NCBI GenBank assembly: GCA_005765155.1
Contig: VCCP01000008.1
Span: 434,001 to 498,000, forward strand
From: Zelopaecilomyces penicillatus
Lineage: Eukaryota; Ascomycota; Sordariomycetes; Hypocreales; Pseudodiploosporaceae
DNA: 64,000 nucleotides
Direction: 5' to 3'
The notes beneath the pieces are model-generated. The model was not told where the DNA came from. It was given only the letters and a program-made list of their open reading frames with translations, and made no database searches. Positions 23,287-34,698 of the stretch are shown here, piece after piece. Both the position numbers and the translations under genes were made by a program. Every line of letters starts with the position of its first letter. Position 1 is the stretch's first letter.

Positions 23287-24225
23287 TATGTTAATTAACT
23301 GTGCGTACAGTCTTTGTGTAGCCGTGGATGATAACATCGACATGTAGGTAATCTAGTAAGACATGCCGCCGTACTTGGTAGTACCGAATTTCAGACGAAA
23401 TAGATCGCGGTACCACGTAGTGCCGTCAAATGCTGGGTATCTACTAATATGAAGGCAATCACATGCGCTTCTTCAGGCCCACCAGGCGTTGAATCCTGTG
23501 TAATTATTTGGATGCTCACCTGTGTGTATACCGGGTACCAACTATTATTAGCGCACCAGATATCGATGTCACGTCCTCACTCAGGCTATGAAACCATGTT
23601 GCTGCAGAGCACTCTCACACGCCAAGTTACAGCGTGCAACAGCAGGCCGGGCAGGTATTGACATTTTTTTGCTTGCTGCCTACAGGCTAAGGTACACTGA
23701 GATACAGTGGTGTGCTCACTTACATCCACTGTACACACAACCCTGATATAGGTAGGTACCGCCATCCTTCCATAAGGTACCTACCTGAGTTGGTGGCTGT
23801 ACCCAGACGAACCACAGCGGCCTTGTCCTTGTTTCACGCCGCCTCTCCAGCACCTGCTGACAACTCGCCCCCACTCCCGCATCTCCGCCTGAACAGAAAA
23901 CCCAGACCCGGCCTTCGCTGTCAAAAGTGCCCTTGTTTTTTTTTCTCCTCTTCTCCTCCCACCAGCCCACACACAACTCTCTTTCTGCATCCACCCGCTT
24001 GTCAGAGAAGCGCCCTTGAACCCAAAACTCGCCTTTGATTCAATCGAGTCCCTGGACGCGGTAGCAGCGCAACCTTATCAGTTTCCCAGTCTCTGCTCTG
24101 CGCGCCATCGCCACTCTGGTATATATAGAGAGAGACGTCACTGCTTTCTTCGCCCGGCTTCAAGAACTCCACCAGCAGCAGCACCGCCCACAACATCTCC
24201 GTCCTTGCAGTCTACGCTTCTGTTT

Positions 24226-24330
24226 ATGTATCAGCACGATCAGTTCACCGTGTCCAGACACCTCTTCAAGCTGCAGTTATTTCGCATACCGCGGAAACCT
24301 TGTAGCCCCGATATTTGTTCCGACGGCTGA
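24226..24330 (+). promoter_or_regulatory. eIF5 leader uORF 1 (34 codons)
   Basis: ATG 24226 to TGA 24328-24330. Context has T at -3, a weak initiation site. Confidence 0.5.
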
Positions 24331-24352
24331 AATACCTCCCACCCAAGAGTTA

Positions 24353-24421
24353 ATGCCTATCCTACTACAATCGCGACTTTGTCCGGTCTGCCCTATGTCC
24401 ACCAAAAGTCTTTTTTCTTGA
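24353..24421 (+). promoter_or_regulatory. eIF5 leader uORF 2 (22 codons)
   Basis: ATG 24353 to TGA 24419-24421. T at -3, weak context. Confidence 0.5.
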
Positions 24422-24495
24422 GACCTGATTTCTCCCGTCTTCTTCGACCTCGCTTATCCAGCGCCTCAACTCAAAGCTCACGTCCGATTATCTTG

Positions 24496-24522
24496 ATGCC
24501 GAAATCGTCGAAATCGCTCTAG
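24496..24522 (+). promoter_or_regulatory. eIF5 leader uORF 3 (8 codons)
   Basis: ATG 24496 to TAG 24520-24522, 76 nt before the main ATG. T at -3, weak context. Confidence 0.5.
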
Positions 24523-24598
24523 ACGCTACCAATTGCCCACTCAAGCCTCGCTTTCTCAAACTTAGCCCACACACGCTGTCCCCTACAATACCGTCACC

Positions 24599-25945
24599 AT
24601 GGCTCTCGTCAACGTCCGCCGCGATGTCAGTGACGCCTTCTATCGCTACAAGATGGAGCGCCTTCAGACCAAGATCGAAGGCAAGGGCAACGGCATCAAG
24701 ACTGTTGTCGTCAACTTGACCAGCGTCGGTGTCTCGCTTGCACGTCCTGGATCTTATATCATCAAGTACTTTGGCTTCGAACTCGGAGCTCAAACCAACA
24801 TTGATCCCAAGGATGACCGCTGGATTATCAACGGTGCCCACGATGCTGCCAAGCTTCAGGATCATCTCGATGGCTTCATTAACAAATTCGTTCTCTGCAA
24901 GAAGTGCAAGAACCCTGAGACCGATGTCAACATTAAAGATGATCGCATCCTGCTCGACTGCAAAGCCTGCGGTCAGCGCACCGATGTAGATATTCGTCTC
25001 AAGCTGAGCGGTTTCATCCTCAAGAACCAGCCCAAAAAGGGCAAGAAGGATAAAGCTGAACGCAAGGCTGCTCGCAAGGCTAAGCAGAACGGCAACGGTA
25101 CCAAGGAGAACGGCCATGGTAGTGGTGGCGAGGACGGCTCAGAGCATGGCTCTTTTGAGGCTGCCGAGCATGATGATGTTGATAGTGACGACGAATTCCA
25201 GAAGGTGGCAGCCGAGGCTACCACCGCAGCCAACGCCGACATTGAAGTCAAAGATGATGAGTGGGCTGTTGACATGAGTGAAGAGGCCGTCAAGGCTCGT
25301 CAGGCTCAGCTTCCTGGCGAGTTCAAGGCCAAGCTCAACATTGGAGATGACGAAGACGGCGAGGGCGGTGGTAACACCGTCTACGACGAGTTTGGCAACT
25401 GGATTCAGGAGCAGGCTGAAGAGCAGGGCAGCATTGACAATGTTGATTCTATCGGCATTTATGTCAAGGCCAAGGAACTTGGCATTGAAAACAAGCACCG
25501 AACCGTTCTGGTTCTGTCGCAGGTTGTATTTGACCAAAACATCCTCGCCCAGATCCCCAAGCGTGCTAGCATGCTGAAGCAGGTAAGCCAGGACCAATGT
25601 TTAAACTAATCTGTTTTCCTATCATCTCAATAGCTAACGTATGTACTATAGTGTGTTGGTGACTCTGAGCGTCACATGAAGGCTCTGCTCGGTGGCACTG
25701 AGCGTCTCATCGGCACTCTCGGCAAGGAGCACCCTGAGTTGTTCCAGCAGATTGTCAAGATTCTGCAACTTTACTATCATCATGACCTGATCAGCGAGGA
25801 GGTGGTCGTTCCCTGGGGTACCAAGGCCAGCAAGAAGTACACTGACCTTTCTACTTCGCGAAAGGTCCGCAAAGCCGCTGAGCCTTTCATCCAGTGGCTC
25901 GAGGAGGCTGATGAGGAAGACTCTGATGAAGAGGATTCCGAGTAA
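24599..25945 (+). CDS. TIF5: Eukaryotic translation initiation factor 5 (eIF2 GTPase-activating protein)
   Basis: Two exons, 24599-25582 and 25652-25945, 425 residues. The N-terminal GAP domain begins MALVNVRRDVSDAFYRYKM; Arg16 in FYRYKM aligns with the arginine finger (Arg15) of yeast eIF5. The zinc ribbon has CKKC (Cys100, Cys103) and CKAC (Cys121, Cys124). A Lys-rich then acidic linker (about 140-250) precedes the C-terminal W2/MIF4G-like domain, which ends in acidic-aromatic boxes (PFIQWLEEADEED). eIF5 triggers GTP hydrolysis by eIF2 upon start-codon recognition in the 43S complex and binds eIF2-beta and eIF3c through the W2 domain. The start sits in a strong context (CACCATGG), unlike the three upstream ATGs. 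The intron is GTAAGC...CTATAG with a GCTAAC branch site. Confidence 0.97.
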
Positions 25946-26699
25946 GGCTTGCACCGGTGCCCAGGTCCTTCTTTTCTATCCCCCTTCTTCTCATGTCTTA
26001 TCATCTGGATTTGCAACAGGCTCCCAAGGTTCCGCATTTTGTGATGATAATATGAGGAAACGCAAGAATGAATGATAAGGGGCAAGATTGAAAATTTTGG
26101 AGTGTCCTAAATGTTTGGTTTTCTTCTGTGTTGTAGCTCTGTAGTACGACATGCTTTGTTTAATCGCTGAATCTAAAAAAAAAAAGAATTCCACTCAGTG
26201 TACTTGATCCCTTGCCAAATTCGTTTCCGCAACTAAATTGCACACAAATGCCCATAGTTTGCCTGGGACTGTTTATCTAGCCAGCCCTTCATTATACATC
26301 GCACTAATACTAGCATCAAGACTTTGTTTGATGCAATACCTCTTGAGGGATATATCTCAGATGCATTTATAGTAGGGTATCATCCTTGGCTTTCAATAAG
26401 TGTGAGCTGCTTCAGTCTCGCACCCAAGCCCGACTATTCATTTCTAGATAAACGATGTTTTGCTTGCTCCTAAAAAAAAGTACACCATTCCAGATGCCAT
26501 TATTCCTCGTGATACCTGGCCGACCAGAAGTGCCGATACCGGTCACTTTATCATCTCATATTGTAACTTCCTCTACGCATTTTTAAAATGCTGATATCGT
26601 AGCCTCCCAAAACATGTACAAATACACACACAATACAAATCCTCCACCTAACATCCCCTATTTTCCATTACTACAAGTAGATCTTGCCCTGCTAGAGGG
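25946..26699. other. Convergent 3' region between TIF5 and the THOC1 fusion gene
   Basis: AT-rich; both 3' UTRs. No supported gene. Confidence 0.5.
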
Positions 26700-29462
26700 C
26701 TATGATCCTTCACCCTCGACATCTGACTTTGGCGGCGCGTCTGCCATGGCAGCATCGCTGTTGTGTTGTTCCTCCTCTCCGTCTCCCTGTTCCTCTGCTG
26801 GCTCGTCTGCCGCATCAGATGATTGAAATATGCACTCCCTCAATGCCTCGACAGCTTCGTCCAGGTCGTCGTTGACGATGACGGTGTCGAAGAGCTCCTT
26901 TGTTTTAGTTTCATCCATCTCCTGGGCTAGTTTATTTAGGACGGCCTGAGTTGCGGCCTCGTCACGGTTACCAGATTGCCCCAGCCGTGTCCGTAATGCG
27001 TCGTCGCTTGGTGGCTTGATAAGGATGTATCGTGCAGAATAGTCCATATCTTTGGCGAATTGCGCAGCCTATAGAATATCAATTGTGTAAGTGACATACA
27101 CACTACAAATGAAGGATATGTGGGTAGTATCAAGAGAGAGCTTACCTCAATGTCCAATTCAATAATGGGCACTTTTCCCTGTTCAGTGATTGCATCAATC
27201 ACCTCAGTGCTAGTGCCATACTCCGTTCCATCTCGTGTGCCGTACTCGATCAAGCGGTCGCCATCTCGAAGCTGGTTGAACTCTTGGATCTTGACGAAGT
27301 GGAATTCCTTGCCGTTGACCTCTCCTTCCTCTGGTTCCCGTATTGTATGTCGGACAACAGATGCAAAAACGCCCTTATTGCGTTCCAGCAGCTTGTTCAC
27401 TATGGCTGACTTGCCCACTGCGGAGGGACCAGAAATGATGATGGCATCCCGATTTTTGGGGAAATCCTCATCGTTTGCTGTTGGAACGATCTCGAGCTCG
27501 TCGTTTTTTCCCTCAACCACATCCTCAAATACGATAGAAACCTTTTTAGGGTCGTCGATCTTATCGAATGACACAAGTTTGGATCTTGCCGCTATACGTA
27601 GAGCTCTCCAGCTTTTGCTTGCCTTTCCGGCAATAGCGGCGGCCTTTGTCTCGTTGTTCGTCGGCATCTCAATCTCAAAGTCATCATCTGCAATTTTCCT
27701 CTGAAATGTGTCTAACTCAGGAAGCTGATATCTGTCCGCCGTCTTCAACTCCCCCATTGCTGACCCCTCATCTTCATTTCGTAGGAAATCAAGAGATACT
27801 GCGCCGAGCGGCGTGGGCCGTAAACGCTTGCTCGTCGCCATTCGTTGAGCCGACTCGCGGGCCTCAATGAATGTTGCTGGAGATATAGGAGTCCGTTGGA
27901 TTGGTGGGCAACTTGCCATCTTCCAGAAGACCCAGTTCTTGTCCCTAGCAAGCACTGTTTCCACCATTCGATAAAAATATGGCCCATCAAATCCTTGTTT
28001 TAGGTAGTCTGATATTGTTTTCTTAATATCCATCGCCCACTTGGTCTTTTTACCTTAGTTAGTAAACCCGTGGGAAAGAAACATGAAACGTTAGAAGTGC
28101 TCCATCATCACTCACATTCTCGTCACTGAGTTGATCCGCATAGATCACGGATTTGTTGGATACATTGGCATTGGCCCGCTTTTCTCTTTCTCCAGCTGAT
28201 AAGGACAGGATGAAGTCTGTGATTATAAGAGCTTGAACCAACACATGACGTCGGAAGGAAAGATCACTGATCTACGAATTGGCAAGTTAGTCAAAATGGC
28301 TAAAAGGTTGTACCTTGTAGGCTTGTTCAAACCTCTAATTGGAACAAATCTTGACTTGTGAGATATTTTGGGTTGAAAGTCTCAGGCAAGGCATCTTGTC
28401 CATCTTCATCCCGTTTCCGCTTCAAGCTCCGTTTCAAGTTCTCCATTGACCTCGATGATTGTGAGCCGTCGTCGTGGATAGCTTGGAAAGCTTTCATGGT
28501 CGCCTCGATGTTAATTTTGAATTTGGAGAAATGAGTTGGATCGAACATTTTCAATGGCTGACTGAAGCTCTCTTGGAGGGACCAGAATAGAGGGTAAAGC
28601 TCATCGGGTTCCATTGCCTTTGCTCCATCCTTGGAGCCGAACGTCACTTTCGGCACAATTCTGGGGTCACTTTGATCCTTGGGCGTATTTGGCTGACTGT
28701 CGACATCCATGTTGGATCCATTTGAAGCCGGGAGTGGTTCGTAAGCAGTCACATTTTCAACGTGATACTCGCCCCTGAGATTAACAGAACTTCTGTCTCC
28801 CAATGGGAAGCTCTGGAACATGAATATGAAGACACGCCCGCAAAATGCCGTGTCCTCCGCACGAGAAAGTCGACGAAGAAGCTCATTGCAGCTCCGTAGT
28901 ATGACGAGATTCTTTTGCTTGAAGTTTTTGGCCGTGATTCGCTCACGACGTGATTCGAGGAAGTCAAAGATCTTGCGACATCCAGCAATCGTCTGGCTAT
29001 CAAGCAGCTCTTCAACTAGCCAGAACAAAAGAGCTGGGTCACACTGGCCATCGTCGGATAAAATTGACAGAATGTCAAACAGATTCCACATCGTGACGAA
29101 CTCGGGAGAATCAATCGGCGTCGCAGCCTGGGAGAATTAGAGTAGTGTCTCGAAGGGCGGAGTAGAGGTCGGCTTACGATCAGTTTATCAAACAAATCGC
29201 GAGCTGCGGTCTCAACGACGGCAAATTGCCGGGCCTTGACTGCTTCAGGTGATAATGTTTCATTTTCGGTCTGCGATTCGTTGGGCTGTGGTATCGAAGA
29301 TGCTACCCGTCCAGTCAGGTTCTCAAAGTCGGATTTGTCTAGCGCGGGCTCGATCGTCGTCGTTTCTTTGGAGGCCGCTGCCTCTTCCAGTAGCTCAGCT
29401 AGAACCCGTTCGAAGCTTTTGACAGCAGGGACTCCTGGGTTTCCCACATCGAGAGCCGGCAT
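26700..29462 (-). CDS. THO complex subunit 1 (THOC1/Hpr1-like) fused to a guanylate-kinase-like domain
   Basis: Five exons, complement of 29462-29178, 29127-28333, 28271-28116, 28045-27146 and 27068-26700, 834 residues. Residues ~90-560 match the THOC1 family: FWSLQESFSQPLKMFD, YLTSQDLFQLEISDLSFRRH and ARDKNWVFWKMASCPP correspond to conserved blocks of human THOC1, and SWRALRIAARSKL closes the domain. In the same exon, with no stop or intron between, a P-loop follows (GPSAVGKS, residues 618-625) and a GMP-kinase-like fold: VRHTIREPEEGEVNGKEFHFV, then EYGTRDGTEYGT, VPIIELDIE and YILIKPPS. The tail is acidic. THOC1 acts in THO/TREX, coupling transcription to mRNA export in the nucleus. Whether the kinase domain is active is unknown; the P-loop and the R.P..GEV.G..FHF GMP-binding stretch look intact. 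Divergent from Aquarius across 608 bp. Confidence 0.9.
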
Positions 29463-30070
29463 CTTGCTCGGTCGGGCAGACGTGGTGTGTTGCTTTCAGG
29501 CGACTCTGGTGATGCACATGGAAGGCCACGAGCTCGGAGTAGCAGGCAGTACACGGCCGTAGGAAAAGCCGAAGAAACGTTGTGTCGCAAGCGATTGGAG
29601 ATTCCCGACAGAATAGGCGATGCTTGGACAAAGGCGTCGTTACAGAGAGAATTCCTGGCTTAACCAGTTGTGACTGAAAGAATGCGCACGCTCCAAAGAT
29701 TCAATTGTAGGTAGTTCAAGGTTGCTGGGGAGGCTGAGAAGCCTGGAGGTTTCCTCCAAATGCAGGTACCAGAGATTCCGGCACTAGTTGCACGTGCATA
29801 GAAGTACCTCAATGTGAGAGGTACATTGATCTAGGTAACTCGCCAGCCTTTGACGCGCGGGTCCACAACGTGCGCGAGGCTGAAATTTTGAGTGAACGGC
29901 TGTCATACCTATCAAAGAGCTTTACAGCAAGGCAGCGAATACACGCCGATCCTGGTCACCAATCTCACGCCCCAAGCTGTCGCTTTCGTCGCCCAACGCT
30001 GGTTGCCCCAAGAGACGTCTGCACTCCCGGTCGAAGTCACAGCATCTCATGACGCGATCGAATCGCAGCA
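29463..30070. promoter_or_regulatory. Divergent promoter of THOC1 fusion and Aquarius genes
   Basis: 608 bp between start codons. Contains GGTACC-type words around 29763-29840 and a possible short leader for each gene. No other gene is seen. Confidence 0.55.
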
Positions 30071-33000
30071 ATGCCTAACGCGAAGCGCTCCAAGGGCAGC
30101 GGTGCTGCCAAAGCCCAGCCAGCACGCGAACCGCCCAAAGACGCCGCCGACGGCCGTCCGACCCCGGCTGAAGTCGAGGAGGAGGAGCATCTATTTGTGC
30201 AGGTGGCTCGGAAGCACTGGCTCAAGGCTACGAAGGCTGCAACGCCCAAAGTGAAAAATGAGGTTCTCAAGCAAAACATATGGGATGTCCTCGAGCGAGA
30301 AGGGTTTCCATACAAGTCCCTGCTACTCTTGGAAAGCTTGCAAACACTTGAGACGTAAGGCCATTTCCCGGTCACTCCCAATCTCGAATGCCAATGGGGT
30401 CGGAAATAGCTAATATTTACTGGTTTTAAATAGGTACCTGTGGCCAGGATACACCGAGGAGGCTTCCAACTATCATGTATTGTTGATGGCGTTGATTGCC
30501 AATGTCAAACGACGGGAACACCTAGAAACATGGGGTAAGTTGGATGGTATTTACTGGGTGACAAGAAAGGCTGTTAACCGTATCATAGGGATTTTCGAGG
30601 AAAGACCTGAAGACTTCTCTTCCATGTTCCGCCGAATTTTATCCATGATGCTCGATCGGACTTTATCTACACCTTTAAGAACCCATCTTCTATGCTTTCT
30701 TATCCATGCTTTCCAGAGCTTGGATTGTAGCATTGTCAGGAAGGAATGTGCCCCACTGGTGTCGATTGGGATATGGCATAATCTGGCAACGGAACAAAGG
30801 CGGGAGACGCTACTCGATCAGACAGCACAACTCCGAAAGGCTTGGAGAGCATCCCTGAAGCGATATGAAGCTGCAGATGATGCCACTAAAGCAAGGTTGC
30901 GATTTGACCGGTCTTGGCTCTATTCTCTTTTACTCGATTTTCTGGGCCAAGTTTACGAAGAGAAGAGTAAACCAGGTACGTGTGCTAATACCACTATAGA
31001 TATATTTCTGTTCATTAACATATTGTTTAGAGCAAATTATGTATTGCGAGCGATTCACAGAATTTGTGTCCGATCTCCAAAGTCAACTGCCGACACGACG
31101 CTATGTGAATACATTGCTTCATGATCTAAATCTCCTACCCGCTATGAGACTATCGCCCATGTATAACGACGAAAATAACAACCTTCTCCGTGACCTTCAC
31201 GCCCTCTTGTCACATTACACATACTTCACAATAGATGATCAAACCGGAATCCAACTTAGTCGTACAGAGGCATATGATAGGCATTGCACATCCATTTCCA
31301 GGCTACAACGACTATCTCTGAAGCATTTCAGGGATAAGCTCACTGTTCTAGCACTATCGAATTATGGTGCTATTAGCAAAAGGGAGGAGCTTGCATCCTT
31401 GCTGGAAGTGTTGACTGATCAAGAAGTATCGCAACTGGTCGAACTCCTAGATCAGCGGTCCACCTACCCCGAGAGTCTTAAGATACAGGTTGATCGCAGT
31501 GTTCTGGTTGAGTTCCTACTCTCCAAGTTTGAGCGCAGGAAAACATTTCAAGAAGCAGCGCAAGAAATGCCACTGCTTCCGACGGAATCCACTTTGTTTG
31601 ATCAAAATTTTCAGCGTGCTGATGCGTACGACGGATCACGCCCATTGGCACTTCCAAAACTCAATCTGCAATATCTATCAGTAGGGGATTTCCTATGGCG
31701 AGCGTTTATCCTGTATCGCTGTGAAGCCTTTTACGGAATTCGCAAGGACATTGAGTCTGCAATGCGCCGCATTCGACCAGAGACAAGGCAGACAGGGGAA
31801 ACGCACTTCGCTGGCTTCTCAAAGATCGCTATGCCTATCTCCAAAGCAACGTAAGACATGATTCGCCCTCTGTCATCGCAGTATCATACTAATGTCAGTC
31901 TTGTAGGATCCTTGAAGTAATGCCTGCGCTTGTGGGAGAAGACCAGCCGTCAATGGTGCGAGCCGAGGTCTCGTTTGACGTGCGTCAGATGGGAGAAGGG
32001 GTGCGTAGGGAATGGGATTCTCTGCGGCCTGGTGACGTAGTCTTTCTTATGGTGGTTGAAGCTCCTCCTGCTCACGATAAAGCAAATGGGGGGTCAGTCC
32101 AATCAGAGCCAGAACAACTCGGGGTCAAATTTGTGCGTTCAGCCGAAATCATCCAAATTACGGATGAAAAGGGCCGCCATTCAAGGGATGGCGCTGGACG
32201 ACTTGATAATAAGCGCAACATGCAGTTGAAACTGGACTCTCGCACTTATGCCAAGGATGCGGAGCAAACAGAAGCTGGAAAGCTAGACGTATACGGACAT
32301 GTCAACTTGCTGCTGAGGCGAAACCGCAGAGAAAATAACTTCAAACCTGTGTTGGAGTCTCTCCGCAACCTCGTTCTATCAGAAATGCCTCTGCCTTCAT
32401 GGCTTCATGAAGTATTCCTGGGTTATGGTGACCCAGCCGGCGCTCACTACAAAAACTTATCCAATCGACTAAAGACGATTGATTATCGAGATACCTTCCT
32501 GGGCTGGCAGCATTTGGTTGAGAGTCTACCCGGTAAAACGGTCGAGCCTGGCGATGATGTTACCAGCAGCTTCGGGCCACCGTATGTACTTGAAGCAGCA
32601 GGCAAGACTGAAGAGCCGCAGGGAGGGAAGCTATCTAAGAAACGTCGTCGCGATGCCGAACCTGCGCTGATTGCGGAGGTGGAGACGCTCAAAGTCTCGA
32701 CATACAAGCCCCCTAACAATGGCCCCTACGTTACCGATGCGCCGCGACTAAACTCTGTCCGGTTTACTGCCGCTCAGGTGGAAGCAATCATGTCCGGATC
32801 ACAGCCAGGACTGACAGTTATTGTAGGGCCTCCGGGCACTGGCAAGACTGATGTCGCAACACAGATTATCAACAACATTTACCATAACTTCCCGGAGCAG
32901 AAAACACTACTCATTGCACATAGCAATCAAGCCCTCAATCAGCTCTTCGCCAAAATTGTGGCGCTAGACATTGATGAAAGACATCTGTTACGTCTAGGTC

Positions 33001-34698
33001 ATGGTGAAGAGGATCTCGGTACTGAAGCTAGCTTTTCCAAACATGGCCGGGTCGAATCGTTTTTGGACAATCGCACCAATTTCCTGTTGGAAGTAAAGAA
33101 ACTGGCGCTTTGTCTTGGTGCTCCCGGAGCTCACGAGAACTCTGCAGAAACAGCAGGCTATTTCAATACAAGCTATGTCCAGCCCGCATGGACCAAGTTC
33201 TCAAGGGTTGCAATGTCAGATACAGTCGCCGCGACTGATGTTGTCGAGGCTTTTCCATTTCACTCCTATTTCTCTGATGCTCCTCAACCGCTATTTCCTT
33301 CGGAAGCAGACCGCGAGCAGGTTTTTGAAATTGCTCAGGGTTGCTATCGTCACATTTCCAGAATCTTTTCAGAGTTAGAAGACATCCGCCCATTTGAAAT
33401 CCTGAGGCGTGAACGTGACAAGACTAATTATCTACTCACCAACGAAGCCCGAATCATCGCCATGACCACGACTCACGCAGCTATTCGAAGGGGTGAGATA
33501 ACTTCCCTGGGATTCCACTACGACAATGTCATCATGGAAGAGGCAGCGCAGATTACCGAGGCGGAAACTTTTATCCCTCTGGCTATGCAAAAACCGGTGG
33601 GCGGCCAGTTGCCTTTACAGAGAGTAGTCTTGTGTGGAGACCACTTCCAAAATTCTCCCGTGATCCAGAGTCTGGCGTTCCGGCATTATGCTAATTTGGA
33701 GCAATCTCTCTTCTCCCGTCTGGTTCGATTAGGGGTTCCAACAGTCACCTTGGATCAGCAGGGCCGTGCTCGGCCTTCGATCGCCCAACTCTATGCATGG
33801 CGATATCCTAAGCTGGAGAATCTACCCGAAGTTCAGAGCAATGATGAGTTTATCAAGGCCAATTCAGGCTTCAAGTTCGATTACCAGTTCATCAATGTAC
33901 CGGATTACAAGGGACGAGGTGAAGCAGAGCCGACCCCCCACTTCATCCAAAATCTTGGTGAGGCAGAATACGCAGTGGCTATTTATCAGTACATGCGATT
34001 GCTCGGCTACCCGGCTGAGAAGATTTCCATCCTTACAACGTACGCCGGTCAGAAGGCACTGGTACGGGATGTCCTTAACCACCGGTGTGCCAAAAATCCC
34101 ATCTTTAGCCTACCAAAGGCGGTTGCAACGGTAGATAAGTACCAGGGCGAGCAGAATGACTGTAAGTACTAGCAAAAGGAAAAAAAAACTTCTGACCTGG
34201 AAAACAAACACTTGCTGACCGATTTCGATTCTAGACATCATTCTGTCGCTCACTCGCACATCCCGAGTGGGTTACCTGCGTGACGTTCGACGTATGACTG
34301 TTGCATTCTCTCGAGCTCGACTTGGGCTCTACGTGCTCGGTCGACGAGAGATATTCGAAGCTTGCCCTGAGCTTCGTCCGGCCTTTGATGTCCTCCTCAA
34401 ACGTCCAGATAAGCTGATGCTGGTAACGGGTGAGCTGTGGCGGACCGAACGACCCAGCACCGAAGAAGATGGTGCCGTGGAAGGCGAGGTGGCCATGGAA
34501 AGCGTAGAACATCTGGGTCAGTATGTGTTTGAGATGACGAAAACCAAGACAAAGCAGCTGGAGACAGAACGCGGTTTGTCTGGGATGGACATGACCACCA
34601 TTGAAGAAGATGGAGAGGGACAGACGGGATACTATGGAGAGGATGAACAGCCATTGGAGCCGGATATCTTGGAGGTGCGTGAGGGAGAAGCTAATTAG
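30071..34698 (+). CDS. Spliceosomal intron-binding helicase Aquarius / Cwf11
   Basis: Six exons: 30071-30354, 30434-30534, 30589-30975, 31031-31850, 31907-34161, 34235-34698; 1436 residues. The N-terminal half is the armadillo-like scaffold of AQR: MYCERFTEFVSDLQSQLPTRR, LPKLNLQYLSVGDFL and the ENNFKPVLESLRNL stretch align block by block with the human protein. The SF1 helicase core has Walker A GPPGTGKT (residues 838-845), SNQALNQLF, motif II as MEEAAQ (about 1074-1079), LDQQGRARPS and a final VAFSRARLGLY. It binds the intron upstream of the branch point as part of the intron-binding complex (with SYF1, ISY1, CCDC16, PPIE in human). QNSPV replaces the human QLPPV in motif III, which I believe is usual in filamentous fungi. 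The second intron (54 nt) is in frame and stop-free; splicing it is chosen because TWGIFEERP then matches AQR. Confidence 0.96.

Larger units (their letters stand above)
22404..24598. promoter_or_regulatory. Intergenic region and eIF5 promoter/leader
   Basis: 2.2 kb between P450 and eIF5. The middle (23250-23790) is dense in GGTACC/TACCTACC palindromes. From about 23800 to 24598 the plus strand is CT-rich, consistent with the eIF5 leader, which holds three short upstream reading frames. A GGTTCGAG word near 23138 is not part of a tRNA. Confidence 0.5.

Noticed and set aside
24488..25117. 209-codon frame antisense to eIF5
   Set aside because: A mirror of the eIF5 coding sequence; residues are hydrophobic complements of the acidic/basic sense codons.
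20331..25945. Secondary-metabolite cluster around the P450
   Set aside because: Neighbours are a small Cys-rich protein and eIF5; no synthase, transporter or pathway regulator is present.
27120..27704. 194-codon frame antisense to the THOC1 fusion gene
   Set aside because: Shadow of a conserved coding exon on the other strand.
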